DNA from: Levilactobacillus angrenensis
GTDB taxonomy: Bacteria > Bacillota > Bacilli > Lactobacillales > Lactobacillaceae
Assembly: GCF_003946085.1 (NCBI RefSeq)
Contig: NZ_RHOB01000011.1
Coordinates: 1-64,000, forward strand
Length of the DNA stretch: 64,000 nucleotides
Reading direction: 5' to 3'
Part shown: positions 1 to 8,590 of the stretch, one piece after another
How the letters are laid out: each line of letters opens with the position of its first letter
Position numbering within the stretch: the first letter of the stretch is position 1
Position numbers and translations under genes: made by a program
The notes under the pieces: model-generated
Database searches by the model: none
What the model saw: only the letters and a program-made list of their open reading frames with translations
Told to the model about the DNA's origin: nothing

Positions 1-30
1 CTAGTTTTGAGGGAATAAGTTCTCTTATAG

Positions 31-147
<117 letters not shown>

Positions 148-152
148 GAACG

Positions 153-181
153 AAAGAACCCAGTGATTGGGTTCTTTTTTT
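153..181 (+). terminator. rRNA operon intrinsic terminator
   Basis: AAGAACCCA and TGGGTTCTT form a perfect stem followed by a run of T, directly after the 5S gene. tRNA-Thr lies beyond it, so either read-through or a separate promoter feeds the tRNA. Confidence 0.85.
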
Positions 182-219
182 ATTGTCATTGATTGCAAAA
201 TCAGTGATAATAAGAGTAT

Positions 220-292
220 GCCGCTTTAGCTCAGGAGGTAGAGCGTTTCCATGGTAAGGAAGAGGTCGTTGGTTCAAATCCAATAAGCGGCT
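220..292 (+). tRNA. tRNA-Thr (anticodon GGT)
   Basis: A complete cloverleaf can be folded. The acceptor stem GCCGCTT pairs with AAGCGGC, the D arm is GCTC/GAGC, and the anticodon stem TTTCC/GGAAG holds the loop ATGGTAA, so the anticodon is GGT. The T arm is GTTGG-TTCAAAT-CCAAT. The discriminator base is T and CCA is not encoded. Confidence 0.95.
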
Positions 293-321
293 TATCAGTG
301 TAGATTGGGACCGGCTTGTAA

Positions 322-369
322 AAATAAGAACCGCACTGGAACAGCATTCCGGTACGGTTCTTATTTTTT
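322..369 (+). terminator. terminator after tRNA-Thr
   Basis: AATAAGAACCG and CGGTTCTTATT form an 11-bp arm around an inner stem, with a T-run at 361-370. It closes the rRNA-tRNA unit. Confidence 0.85.
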
Positions 370-370
370 T

Positions 371-784
371 GAATCCGTTAGACACCATTAGCATTTGCGC
401 GAAGCTTACGTATCATGCTTTCTTGTTCAAATTGAGGTTAGGGTTCTGCTCAGTAGATTCATTTAGCAGATCAATGCGTCTACAATTCTGGTAGCTACTT
501 TAGCTTTCAGTACGGCAATCGGGTAAGCTTAGCAATCGACCGTGATTATATGCGTCCGGGTCCCAGCCGCTGGGAGATGGCCTATAGGTCGCTTCTCGTG
601 AGCTGGCAAATAGGCTACCTGCGTGTGCCGACCCCTGATTGCCAGTCCGATACGAGACACACTGCATGCTGAATAACCCGTTAAATTACTTCCGATTGAA
701 CTCATTAATGCCCTTGTCTTCCGGAGGTTTCCCGCTGTATACTTTACCTGTATGTCAGAATTAAACAGGATTGGAGATAGGGAA
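371..784 (+). promoter_or_regulatory. non-coding gap with promoter of the first C39 gene
   Basis: No convincing gene is seen in this gap. A plausible sigma-A promoter lies near its end: TTGTCT at 714-719, an 18-nt spacer, and TATACT at 738-743. It is followed by the ribosome binding site GGAGA at 773-777. Nothing else in the gap was recognised. Confidence 0.5.
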
Positions 785-1696
785 ATGAAGTTAAAGATCA
801 TGGCATTGAGTTTGGCGATTGCCGGGGCCTGGAGTTTGGGTACCGGGGCAGTGTCCGCTCAAGCCAGCACCACGCAGCACATCGTTTCACAAAAATCAGT
901 GACGAAATTTGGTAAAGTCACTGGCAATCCAGCTGGGAGTCTGTATGCCTTCCATACCAGTGATGGGGCATTGACGTTGAGCGCGACGCATCAACTGAAA
1001 AACTTCAAGCACACGGCTTGGGAGATTAGTAAATCTGCGCTGGTCCAAAAGGCTAACGGGAAGACTTACCGCTACTATTACGTCAAGGCGCTCGGCACCA
1101 AGCAAACGGCGCGCGGCTGGGTTTGGCGGCATTATTTAAAGACTCCCAAGACAGTTAAGCTAGGGGCGCCCTACGTCAGCCAACAGGCCGTGAAAGCCTG
1201 GATGGGGTGCGAATCTGCTAGTTTACTGGAAGGCTTGCACTACAAGGGTGTGCTGAAATCCACTGGCTTAGTGGCCTTCATGAAGCATTTGCCACGCAGT
1301 AAAAATAATAATCCTAATAATGGGTTTGCGGGCAGCCCCTACAAGGTGACGCCGGGGGTCTTCCAGTCGATTTTCCCACGGCCATTGGCCAAATGGGGGA
1401 ATACCTACACGCCCGTGAAGAATATCAGCGGTGCCAAGCTCAGTCAGTTGCGGTCACAATTACGGCGGCACAATCCCGTGGTCGTTTACGTGACGCTGCA
1501 CTTTGCTAAGGCCCAATACGGTCATTACTTCTGGGGAACCGGGATTAACAACAGCCACGTCATGTTGCTAGATGGTTACCGCAAGGGCGGCTACCACGTG
1601 GCTGACCCGAACCATGGGAAGTACTGGGTCAGTGCGGCTAAATTCGCTCGCAGCTACAATTACAAGCACTTCGCTGTGGCCGTTGAAGGGAGATAG
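785..1696 (+). CDS. exported C39-family cysteine-peptidase-like protein
   Basis: 303 residues. The start at 785 is chosen over an upstream ATG at 752 because GGAGA lies 7 nt before it and the product then opens with a clean signal peptide (MKLKIMALSLAIAG... with an AQA-type cleavage site near residue 26). The C-terminal half is a Peptidase_C39_2-like domain: the candidate nucleophile Cys142 lies in GCESASLLEG, His258 in SHVMLLDGY, and Asp274 in VADPNHG. The middle part (about 60-125) resembles a lactobacillar SH3-like cell-wall module. C39-like exported proteins of this kind occur in lactobacilli as putative bacteriocin-processing or wall-active proteases; the substrate is unknown. The next gene is a paralogue 4 nt downstream, so the two are co-transcribed. 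Confidence 0.8.
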   Translation: MKLKIMALSLAIAGAWSLGTGAVSAQASTTQHIVSQKSVTKFGKVTGNPAGSLYAFHTSDGALTLSATHQLKNFKHTAWEISKSALVQKANGKTYRYYYVKALGTKQTARGWVWRHYLKTPKTVKLGAPYVSQQAVKAWMGCESASLLEGLHYKGVLKSTGLVAFMKHLPRSKNNNPNNGFAGSPYKVTPGVFQSIFPRPLAKWGNTYTPVKNISGAKLSQLRSQLRRHNPVVVYVTLHFAKAQYGHYFWGTGINNSHVMLLDGYRKGGYHVADPNHGKYWVSAAKFARSYNYKHFAVAVEGR

Positions 1697-1700
1697 TGGT

Positions 1701-2552
1701 ATGAGCAATTGGGTCAGAGTTTTCAGTGGTATGTGCATCGGTCTCGGTTTACTAGGGGCAGGCGTTACCGCTCAGGCGCAACCGGTGACCACCAAATCCG
1801 GGCGGACGACCAATTCACGAATCGTCCGGAGCGCTGGCTGGCGCTTATGGAGCAAGCCTGACATCAAGCAAGCTACAGTTCGCCGCAAGACGGGGAAGCT
1901 GAAAGGTAAGCTGGTTCAAATCGACCGAGTGGCCCGCGTGGGTCAAGCCAGTTACCTGCAAATCAGCCGTCGAGGCCACGTTTATGGTTGGCTTAATCAA
2001 AAAGGGTTACGGACTACTAAAAAAACCGTATTGCCGTACACCTACACGAGCCAATTATATCCGTTATACGCGCCGAACGGCTGTGAAGCAGCGAGCTTGA
2101 AAATGGCTTTGTCAGTCAAGGGAATCGCGACCAAGACGTCCCTCAAAACGATCATCAATAAAATGCCTAAGGCCAAGACACCTAAGAAGGGCTTCGTTGG
2201 CAACCCTTACACGGAGAGTCGGCCCGGAGAAACGCGGACGATTTATCCCAAACCACTAACGGCCTATACCAATACGTTTGACGCCCGCGCTGTCAACATT
2301 ACTGGCGCGACGAAGAATCAGTTGATCCGGGAAATCAAGCGGGGCAACGCGGTAATTTTTGCTGGGGCTTGGCGTATGCAAGGGTCCCGTCCGTATCACG
2401 TTTTGACACTCGTTGGGTATCAACGGGGGCAGTTTTTAGTGGCCGATCCGTACATGAAGAAGAGTTGGCCGAATAAAGTTTATTGGACCGGAACGCGTAA
2501 TTTTATGAAAGTGTACCAATCCCGCCACTCGCGGGCGATTGCGGTGCGTTAA
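1701..2552 (+). CDS. second exported C39-family cysteine-peptidase-like protein
   Basis: 283 residues. It starts at 1701, preceded by AAGGGAGA within the end of the previous gene; a longer frame from 1572 overlaps that gene and is not favoured. There is a signal peptide to about residue 25 (Ala-Gln-Ala). The same architecture as its neighbour follows: a basic SH3-like middle region, then a C39_2-like domain with Cys128 in NGCEAASLKMAL, His233 in RPYHVLTLVGY and Asp249 in LVADPY. The two copies are strongly diverged, so the duplication is old or they have different substrates. No ABC transporter or bacteriocin gene lies nearby, which argues against a classical C39 leader-peptidase role. Confidence 0.8.
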   Translation: MSNWVRVFSGMCIGLGLLGAGVTAQAQPVTTKSGRTTNSRIVRSAGWRLWSKPDIKQATVRRKTGKLKGKLVQIDRVARVGQASYLQISRRGHVYGWLNQKGLRTTKKTVLPYTYTSQLYPLYAPNGCEAASLKMALSVKGIATKTSLKTIINKMPKAKTPKKGFVGNPYTESRPGETRTIYPKPLTAYTNTFDARAVNITGATKNQLIREIKRGNAVIFAGAWRMQGSRPYHVLTLVGYQRGQFLVADPYMKKSWPNKVYWTGTRNFMKVYQSRHSRAIAVR

Positions 2553-2562
2553 GCCGCGACTC

Positions 2563-2596
2563 GGAATCATCGTTCAAAGGCGGTGGTTCCTTTTTT
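2563..2596 (+). terminator. terminator of the C39 gene pair
   Basis: GGAATCATCG pairs with CGGTGGTTCC (two G-U pairs) and is followed by TTTTTT, 10 nt after the stop codon. Confidence 0.8.
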
Positions 2597-2708
2597 GATT
2601 GTGCAAACAAGAACTTATTCTCTTCTGTCTGTTAACCTGATAGGATATTGATTATCGGAGAGAGAACAACAGGCAATTATAGACATTATTATTTTGGAGG
2701 AGACTAAC

Positions 2709-5700
2709 ATGGCACAAAACGTACGGACCACTCTTTGGTTGACCGCTGCAGCAACACTCGTGGGGACGGGCATGCTGCTGGAATCACCGAAGGCTAGCGC
2801 GGACGCGAGAGACAATGACAAATATACCCAGGTAAGCAGCAGACGGGGAGACAGGGTCAAGGATTGGATGCCTAGTCCAGAGCTGCAAAAGATTGTGTTG
2901 AAAACGCTTCAACAAATGGGAAAACGAATCAAGACAGAGCAAGACATTAAGCAGTCCCACATGAAGGAAATCAAAGAAATTATCGTGGATAATGATACCG
3001 TGGTGGGCAAAGGGGTCCAAAACCGGTTACCTGTAAGCCTGCAGGGATTGGAATACGCCACAAGCTTGCACACGTTGATTTTGGACGGGGGTGTGACCAA
3101 TTACGACAATGAAGGTAACATCAATTATGGCGAACACCCACAAACGGCACCGCGTGGTAATGTGACGAACTTGGGGCCGTTGAAAGACATGAAAAATCTT
3201 CAAACGTTAAAGGTGATGAATAACCGGTTATCAGATATTCGGGCGTTAGCGGGAGTAACGAGTATTCGTGATTTGGACCTGAGCGGTTGTCAAATTGAAG
3301 ACTTCAGTGTCTTGAGTCAACTGGCGTTGGAAAGCTTCAACGGCGATAATCAATTCATTTCCCGCCCAGTACTGTTAAAGGACAATAAGTTTAGTAGCAA
3401 CATGCCCAACAAGACCATGACGCGGGATGGCAAACGCTACCAGATTAAAGCATTAGACAAATTTGCCGTGCCAATGTACGTTGAGGAAACTCGGCACAAG
3501 GATAACGGTGATTTCATTTCCGCGACGCCATTTTACCGGGTCCACTTCAGTGGTGGGGAAGCCAAACCGGATGGACAAGATGGGCTGACTTACGAAACGT
3601 TACATGTCCCAGAAACCATCAAGCCCGGCGATAACTTTACGGATGGCAAGTTGACCAACTTAGAGAACGGTAAAGACCGGCTCGCGATGTTGGGAGAAAT
3701 CCGTGATCCAGAGAATCCAGACCGCGTGCTGTGGACCTTTGTTCAACAGTACCGGCCGAAGGATGAAGCTGCTCCTGTGAAGGTCCATTACGTTGATACG
3801 GAAGGCAAACAAATCAGCGAAGACGACATTTTAGAAGGTGGCCTGGGCCAAGCTTACGATGCACAACCTAAGGATGTTGAAGGCTACACTTACAAGGAAA
3901 CTAAAGGGGAGCTGACCGGATCCTTTACTCAAAGTGAACAAGAGGTCACCCACGTCTTTGAGGTCACTTCGACGGATGTCGATGACGATGATGAGGACGA
4001 GGATGACAATGATGGCAACGGCTCAGACAACAACGGCAATGGATCCGGCGGTAATGGCGGCGACAATAACGGCGCTAACAACGGTGGCGACGAAAACAAC
4101 TCCGGCAATGAAGGCGGCAACGGCTCCGATAACGGTGGAGATGGAAACAACACTGGCAATGAAGGAGACGGCGACGACGCTAACAACGGCGGAGGTGGGA
4201 ATAACTCCGGCAACGAAAGCGGCGGCAACGGTTCCGACAACGGCGGAGATGGGAACAACTCTGGCAACGACGGCGACGGCTCCGACAACGGTGGAGATGG
4301 AAGCAACTCTGGTGACGAAGGAGACGGTAACGGCTCTAACAACGGTGGAGATGGAAGCAACTCTGGTAACGAAGGAGACGGTAACGGCTCTAACAATGGT
4401 GGAGATGGGAACAACTCCGGCAACGAAGGTGGTAACGGTTCCGACAACGGCGGAGATGGAAACAACACTGGCAATGAAGGAGACGGCGACGGCTCTAACA
4501 ACGGTGGAAATGGAAGCAACTCTGGTAACGAAGGAGACGGTAACGGCTCTAACAACGGCGGAGATGGGAACAACTCCGGCAACGAAGGTGGCAACGGTTC
4601 CGACAACGGTGGAGATGGAAACAACTCTGATAACGAAGGCGGCAACGTAACTGGACCAGGAACTGGTGGCGGCAATAACGGTGGCGGTGGCCAACCAGGT
4701 GGGGGCAATGGCTCCGGTGGTGGTTCCGGTTCTGGCGGCGGTAACGGAAATGGTGGCAACGGTGGTGACGGCTCCGGTAGTGGAGACGGTGACGGCGATG
4801 GCGACGGTTCCGACAACAACGACGGAGATACTGGCTCTGGCGACGGCAACGACGGAGATACTGGCTCTGGCGACGGTTCCGACAACAACGACGGAGATAC
4901 TGGCTCTGGCGACGGCAACGACGGAGATACTGGCTCTGGCGACGGCAACGACGGAGATACTGGCTCTGGCAACAACAACGGCGGAGATACTGGCTCTGGC
5001 GGCAACGACGACGGAGATACTGGCTCTGGCAACAACAACGGCGGAGATACTGGCTCTGGCGGCAACGACGGCGGAGATACTGGCTCTGGCGACGGCAATG
5101 ACGGAGATACCGGTTCTGGCAACGGGAACGGAAACGGATCTGAAGGCGGCAACGGGAACGGAAACGGATCCGAAGACGGCAACGGGAACGGAAATGGTTC
5201 CGAAGGCGGCAACGGGAACGGAAACGGATCTGAAGGCGGCAACGGGAACGGAAACGGCTCTGAAGGTGGCAACGGGAACGGAAACGGCTCTGAAGGCGGC
5301 AACGGGAACGGGAACGGATCCGAAGGCGGCAACGGGAACGGAAACGGATCTGAAGGCGGCAACGGGAACGGAAACGGATCCGAAGACGGCAACGGGAACG
5401 GAAATGGTTCCGAAGGCGGCAACGGGAACGGAAACGGCTCTGAAGGTGGCAACGGCAACGGTAATGGTTCCGAAGGCGGCAACGGGAACGGAAACGGATC
5501 CGAAGGCGGCAACGGGAACGGAAACGGCTCTGAAGGCGGCAACGGCAACGGTAATGGTTCCGAAGACGGCAACGGGAACGGTAATGGTTCCGAAGGCGGC
5601 AACGGGAACGGTAATGGTTCCGAAGGCGGCAACGGGAACGGAAACGGATCCGAAGGCGGCAACGGGAACGGTAATGGTTCCGAAGGCGGCAACGGGAACG

Positions 5701-6500
5701 GTAATGGTTCCGAAGGCGGCAACGGGAACGGAAACGGATCCGAAGGCGGCAATGGGAACGGTAACGGCTCCGGTAGCGGTGACGAAAACGAAAACGATAC
5801 TGGTTCCGGCGGGAATAACAGTGGCAATGGCAATAACAACGGCAACGGCAATACCGGTGGCAACAACGATGGCAACAACTCCGGCAGTGGCAATAATACC
5901 GGTAACGGTAACAACGGTAACACTGGCGATGGCGCTGGTAACGGCAACACTGGTAGTAACAACGGCAACACTGGTGGGAGCAATACCGGCACCGGCAGCG
6001 GCAATAACACCGGTGGCGGTAACACGACTGGCAGTGGTAGCGGCAATGGCAATACTACTGGCAACGCCAACGATACCGGCAATACTGGCACCGGCAATAA
6101 CGGTTCTGGTAACACGACTGGTTCCGGTAGCACCGGCACTGGTACTGGTTCAACTGGCAGTTCAACCGGGGCATCAGATGTCGAAGATGATGCCGAAGAC
6201 CAAGAAATCACCGGATCCGACACCGATGATTTAACTGGTAGCACGGGGGGCAGTTACGGTGGTAGCAGTTCACCGAGTGGCATGAGTTACGGTGGCGGTT
6301 CCGGGTCCTCCGGTTACTCCGGTGGTAGCGGCTCTGGTTCTGGTTCCGGGAGTTACGGTCATTCCAACGGTGGTACGAGTGGCGGCGGTTCCGGCTTCCT
6401 ACCACAAACGGGCGAACAACAGTCCAAGCTCGCTTGGTTCGGTGCATTATTAGCCGCCTTCACCCTGAGCGGCTGGAAGAAACGTCGCGACCACGAGTAA
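2709..6500 (+). CDS. giant LPXTG surface protein with LRR, MucBP domain and Gly/Asn/Ser/Asp repeats
   Basis: 1263 residues. The start at 2709 follows GGAGGAGACTAAC; an in-frame TTG at 2694 lies too near the ribosome site. There is a signal peptide to about residue 36 (SAS-A-D). Residues about 95-220 carry leucine-rich repeats (LGPLKDMKNLQTL, VTSIRDLDLSG). Residues about 355-418 form a MucBP-like domain (VKVHYVDTEGK ... HVFEV). From about 423 an acidic stretch leads into a long low-complexity stalk: SDNGGDGNNSGNE-type units, then DGDTGSG units, then 21 near-perfect 10-residue GNGNGNGSEG units, then Gly/Asn/Thr/Ser sequence. The C-terminus is LPQTG (1231-1235), a hydrophobic segment and KKRRDHE, so sortase A should anchor it to the wall. 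The N-terminal domains would be projected by the stalk; a role in adhesion to mucus or to other cells is inferred. No sortase lies in the window. Confidence 0.9.
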   Translation: MAQNVRTTLWLTAAATLVGTGMLLESPKASADARDNDKYTQVSSRRGDRVKDWMPSPELQKIVLKTLQQMGKRIKTEQDIKQSHMKEIKEIIVDNDTVVGKGVQNRLPVSLQGLEYATSLHTLILDGGVTNYDNEGNINYGEHPQTAPRGNVTNLGPLKDMKNLQTLKVMNNRLSDIRALAGVTSIRDLDLSGCQIEDFSVLSQLALESFNGDNQFISRPVLLKDNKFSSNMPNKTMTRDGKRYQIKALDKFAVPMYVEETRHKDNGDFISATPFYRVHFSGGEAKPDGQDGLTYETLHVPETIKPGDNFTDGKLTNLENGKDRLAMLGEIRDPENPDRVLWTFVQQYRPKDEAAPVKVHYVDTEGKQISEDDILEGGLGQAYDAQPKDVEGYTYKETKGELTGSFTQSEQEVTHVFEVTSTDVDDDDEDEDDNDGNGSDNNGNGSGGNGGDNNGANNGGDENNSGNEGGNGSDNGGDGNNTGNEGDGDDANNGGGGNNSGNESGGNGSDNGGDGNNSGNDGDGSDNGGDGSNSGDEGDGNGSNNGGDGSNSGNEGDGNGSNNGGDGNNSGNEGGNGSDNGGDGNNTGNEGDGDGSNNGGNGSNSGNEGDGNGSNNGGDGNNSGNEGGNGSDNGGDGNNSDNEGGNVTGPGTGGGNNGGGGQPGGGNGSGGGSGSGGGNGNGGNGGDGSGSGDGDGDGDGSDNNDGDTGSGDGNDGDTGSGDGSDNNDGDTGSGDGNDGDTGSGDGNDGDTGSGNNNGGDTGSGGNDDGDTGSGNNNGGDTGSGGNDGGDTGSGDGNDGDTGSGNGNGNGSEGGNGNGNGSEDGNGNGNGSEGGNGNGNGSEGGNGNGNGSEGGNGNGNGSEGGNGNGNGSEGGNGNGNGSEGGNGNGNGSEDGNGNGNGSEGGNGNGNGSEGGNGNGNGSEGGNGNGNGSEGGNGNGNGSEGGNGNGNGSEDGNGNGNGSEGGNGNGNGSEGGNGNGNGSEGGNGNGNGSEGGNGNGNGSEGGNGNGNGSEGGNGNGNGSGSGDENENDTGSGGNNSGNGNNNGNGNTGGNNDGNNSGSGNNTGNGNNGNTGDGAGNGNTGSNNGNTGGSNTGTGSGNNTGGGNTTGSGSGNGNTTGNANDTGNTGTGNNGSGNTTGSGSTGTGTGSTGSSTGASDVEDDAEDQEITGSDTDDLTGSTGGSYGGSSSPSGMSYGGGSGSSGYSGGSGSGSGSGSYGHSNGGTSGGGSGFLPQTGEQQSKLAWFGALLAAFTLSGWKKRRDHE
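5122..5770 (+). repeat. 30-bp in-gene tandem repeat, 21 copies
   Basis: The repeat unit encodes G-N-G-N-G-N-G-S-E-(G/D) and recurs 21 times without interruption. Copies differ mostly at synonymous third positions (GGATCT/GGATCC/GGCTCT/GGTTCC for Gly-Ser), and three copies have Glu-Asp in place of Glu-Gly. A second 30-bp family (DGDTGSG) occupies about 4820-5120, and a looser one (NGSDNGGDGNNSGNE) about 4080-4650. The copies are prone to slippage, so length variation between strains is expected. Confidence 0.9.
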
Positions 6501-6580
6501 GCAGAATAGAAAATGCACATTCGTTAAGCTGGCAAATAGCCAGTCCTTAGCAGATGTAGCCAACAAAAAGGAGGGAAACA

Positions 6581-6691
6581 ATGCGTAGCAAAACAGAAAA
6601 CGTTCCGGTAACGTTTACCCCGTTACACTGGTTGGGTAGCTTGCTGGCGGCGTTTCGCGAAGAGAGTTACGATCCTAAGCAACCACGTTAA
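6581..6691 (+). CDS. 36-residue microprotein beside the LPXTG gene
   Basis: The ATG is preceded by a near-ideal AAAGGAGGG site 6 nt upstream. The product begins MRSKTENVPVTF and ends YDPKQPR; I do not recognise a family. Residues 15-25 read LHWLGSLLAAF, which matches 8 of 11 positions of LAWFGALLAAF in the sorting-signal membrane segment of the LPXTG protein encoded 80 nt upstream. It shares that gene's terminator and is probably co-transcribed with it. Translation is inferred from the strong ribosome site only. Its charge pattern (basic start, short apolar core, acidic then basic tail) would suit a small membrane-associated peptide. Confidence 0.6.
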   Translation: MRSKTENVPVTFTPLHWLGSLLAAFREESYDPKQPR

Positions 6692-6706
6692 TCACTACTG
6701 GCATAA

Positions 6707-6744
6707 AGAAAGGACCGGGATAAATGGCTATCCCGGTCCTTTTA
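6707..6744 (+). terminator. bidirectional terminator
   Basis: AAAGGACCGGGATA pairs perfectly with TATCCCGGTCCTTT. It has T-rich flanks on the plus side and an A-rich left flank, so it can serve both the LPXTG/microprotein unit and the convergent Nudix gene. Confidence 0.85.
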
Positions 6745-6758
6745 CATACTAAAATGAA

Positions 6759-7289
6759 TTAAGCTTCCGCCTGTTGGCGTTGATGGAGGTGGTCCCAGGC
6801 GCGCGTCAATTCGGCGGTGTAGGCGTTGAAGCCCACCTGATTGAGGTGTTCATGCGCAGTGGCGCGGTCGAAATAAGCGACGCGTTGGAGTTCCTCACGT
6901 TGAATTGTAAAGTCGGCCAACGTTTGGTCCGTTTGGAAGGCGAACCAGGCTTCAATCCAGTGGGAGTGCGGCTGTAACCAGAAATTATCGGCCGGACTCA
7001 CGGGGATGTCGATGCCCAATTCTTCATGAATTTCGCGGTGCATGGCCGCCGTGATGGTCTCGCCCGCCACGACGGAGCCGCCAACGGAACAATCCCAGCA
7101 GTCGGGGAAATTCAACTTATTGGGGGACCGTTGTTGCAAAAGCACTTCACCAGCGGTGTTGAAAATAAAGGCATCGACCACCAGATGAAAGCAACCCGCG
7201 CGAACGGGGTCTTGGCGCTGTTGTTGGCCGACGCGCTGGAGGCGCTGGTTATAGACGTCCCAATATTCACTTAAACGGTCTGCGGCCAT
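6759..7289 (-). CDS. Nudix hydrolase
   Basis: 176 residues. The start MAADRLSEYWD is chosen because AAGGAG lies 9 nt before it; an ATG 9 nt upstream abuts that ribosome site. The Nudix box is complete around residues 71-93: GGSVVAGE, then REIHEELG, fitting GX5EX7REUXEEXGU. The flanking sequence (AFIFNTAGEVLLQQRS, PDCWDCSVGG) is like the isopentenyl-diphosphate-isomerase-type and YfcD-type Nudix proteins, which act on nucleoside or prenyl diphosphates. The true substrate cannot be read from the sequence. The gene stands alone and converges on the LPXTG unit. Confidence 0.88.
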   Translation of the reverse strand: MAADRLSEYWDVYNQRLQRVGQQQRQDPVRAGCFHLVVDAFIFNTAGEVLLQQRSPNKLNFPDCWDCSVGGSVVAGETITAAMHREIHEELGIDIPVSPADNFWLQPHSHWIEAWFAFQTDQTLADFTIQREELQRVAYFDRATAHEHLNQVGFNAYTAELTRAWDHLHQRQQAEA

Positions 7290-7366
7290 GTCGGTCATCT
7301 CCTTACCTTTAATCCTAGCGTACCACTTTTAGGGCTAAAGGTTGACCCACAAATTTAATAAATGGA

Positions 7367-8005
7367 TCAGTCGGTCTCGTAACGCGTAATTTCAAATTGA
7401 TGATTTTCGTATTTGGCCATGTACACGTCGCGAATATTTTCCACCCCGTGTTGTTTGAGTTGGGCCAGCAACCACGCTTCATCGTGACTCATCAGTTCTA
7501 AGACGTCGTAGTCAATCTGACCGTCAACGATGACCGGGTAACGAATTGACCCGTCGCCTTGACGCAAGACGGTGAGGCTGCCATTTTGTTCAACGATGGC
7601 CCGCTTCACATCATTAATCTGGTAAACGCCAGCAGTCCGCAGCTTGAAGTCGATTTCTTTAGCGGAGAGGTTGGCTTTGAGGCAGTTGTGGACCAACAGT
7701 TGGCCATTACGAATCACGGTGATGGGGCCACCGTCAATGAATTTGCCAATGGCCCGGACGTGGATTTTCAGGTAGCGGGTCACTAAGATCAGTAGCGACC
7801 AAATCAGGAGGACGATGACAAACTGAATCAGGGTGACGGCGGAGTTGTAAATGACCCCGCCGACGATGCCCCCTAAGACGTAGTTTTGCACCTGGTCAAT
7901 GGCCGAGGTGGGTGCCAGGTTCCCCTTGCCAGAGAAATTGATGAGCAGCGTCATAAAAACAAAACCGACTAGTAATTTAATAAAGACATCTGAATAGACG
8001 AACAT
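7367..8005 (-). CDS. DUF421 membrane protein (YetF-like)
   Basis: 212 residues. Two to three N-terminal membrane segments (about 5-25, 40-55, 60-80) are followed by a cytoplasmic DUF421 domain containing the typical GGPITVIRNGQ and LRTAGVYQINDVKRAIVEQNGSLTV motifs. Proteins of this family are found widely in Firmicutes, and B. subtilis YetF relatives are linked to spore or membrane functions; the biochemical role is unknown. The gene starts 3 nt after the stop codon of the DUF3290 gene, and this two-gene pairing is common in lactobacilli, suggesting the two proteins form a complex. Confidence 0.85.
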   Translation of the reverse strand: MFVYSDVFIKLLVGFVFMTLLINFSGKGNLAPTSAIDQVQNYVLGGIVGGVIYNSAVTLIQFVIVLLIWSLLILVTRYLKIHVRAIGKFIDGGPITVIRNGQLLVHNCLKANLSAKEIDFKLRTAGVYQINDVKRAIVEQNGSLTVLRQGDGSIRYPVIVDGQIDYDVLELMSHDEAWLLAQLKQHGVENIRDVYMAKYENHQFEITRYETD

Positions 8006-8008
8006 AGC

Positions 8009-8455
8009 TTACTCCTTTACGATGGTGACTTTCGGCCGATGTAGCTGGACGCGCTCGAGTACGTAGGCGGAGCCGTCCGAATTATAATCTAAACGATAAT
8101 AGCCGCTGGGGGCCTTGATCAGCAGGTTCGTGTTCGTGGTGGTCGCGTTGACCGCTAACTTACTGGGTTGGACGTCTAATTGCTGGGCAACGTTTTTCAC
8201 AGTCGCCGTAATCTCGCCAGTCTGTTCGGTGGCCGAACGCAACGAGACCAGACTGTTGATTTGAAAACCTAAAACGAGCAATAATAACGTCCCCGTAATA
8301 ATACTCATATCTTTATATTTGACGTTCCACCGGTGACGCAGATAGTAAACAAATAAGCCGACGAAAACGGCTAGTAGCGCGATAATCAGCCCGATGCGCA
8401 GGTATTGCCAGCTACTGTGATGCGTGGTGAGATAGCCATAAGTATAGAATGTCAT
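8009..8455 (-). CDS. DUF3290 membrane protein
   Basis: 148 residues. Two membrane segments (about 20-40 and 50-70) precede an extracytoplasmic domain ending in VLERVQLHRPKVTIVKE. The match is to the DUF3290 family, whose genes typically precede a DUF421 gene, as here. The function is unknown. The pair is transcribed leftwards, away from the MFS transporter gene. Confidence 0.8.
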   Translation of the reverse strand: MTFYTYGYLTTHHSSWQYLRIGLIIALLAVFVGLFVYYLRHRWNVKYKDMSIITGTLLLLVLGFQINSLVSLRSATEQTGEITATVKNVAQQLDVQPSKLAVNATTTNTNLLIKAPSGYYRLDYNSDGSAYVLERVQLHRPKVTIVKE

Positions 8456-8590
8456 CGTATACTCCCTTCAATTGTTACTAGGGGTTATTTTATCACGAAA
8501 TTTGTTGTGTGGGGGAAATGAGGCAACCAGTCTTTTAATTAGAATACAGTGAGAGTATAATGAGAATATTTATAAAAAGGAGGTGTCGCC

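Noticed and set aside
599-613. 13-mer AGCTGGCAAATAG shared with 6528-6540
   Set aside because: A match of this length is expected by chance in 64 kb; flanks do not align.
3929-6244. Long open frame of 771 codons on the minus strand, Pro/Leu/Glu-rich, plus further long plus-strand frames (Thr/Ala-rich) over the same stretch
   Set aside because: They arise because the Gly/Asn/Ser repeat DNA lacks stop codons in several frames. They have no ribosome site and no domain, and the real gene has a signal peptide and LPXTG end.
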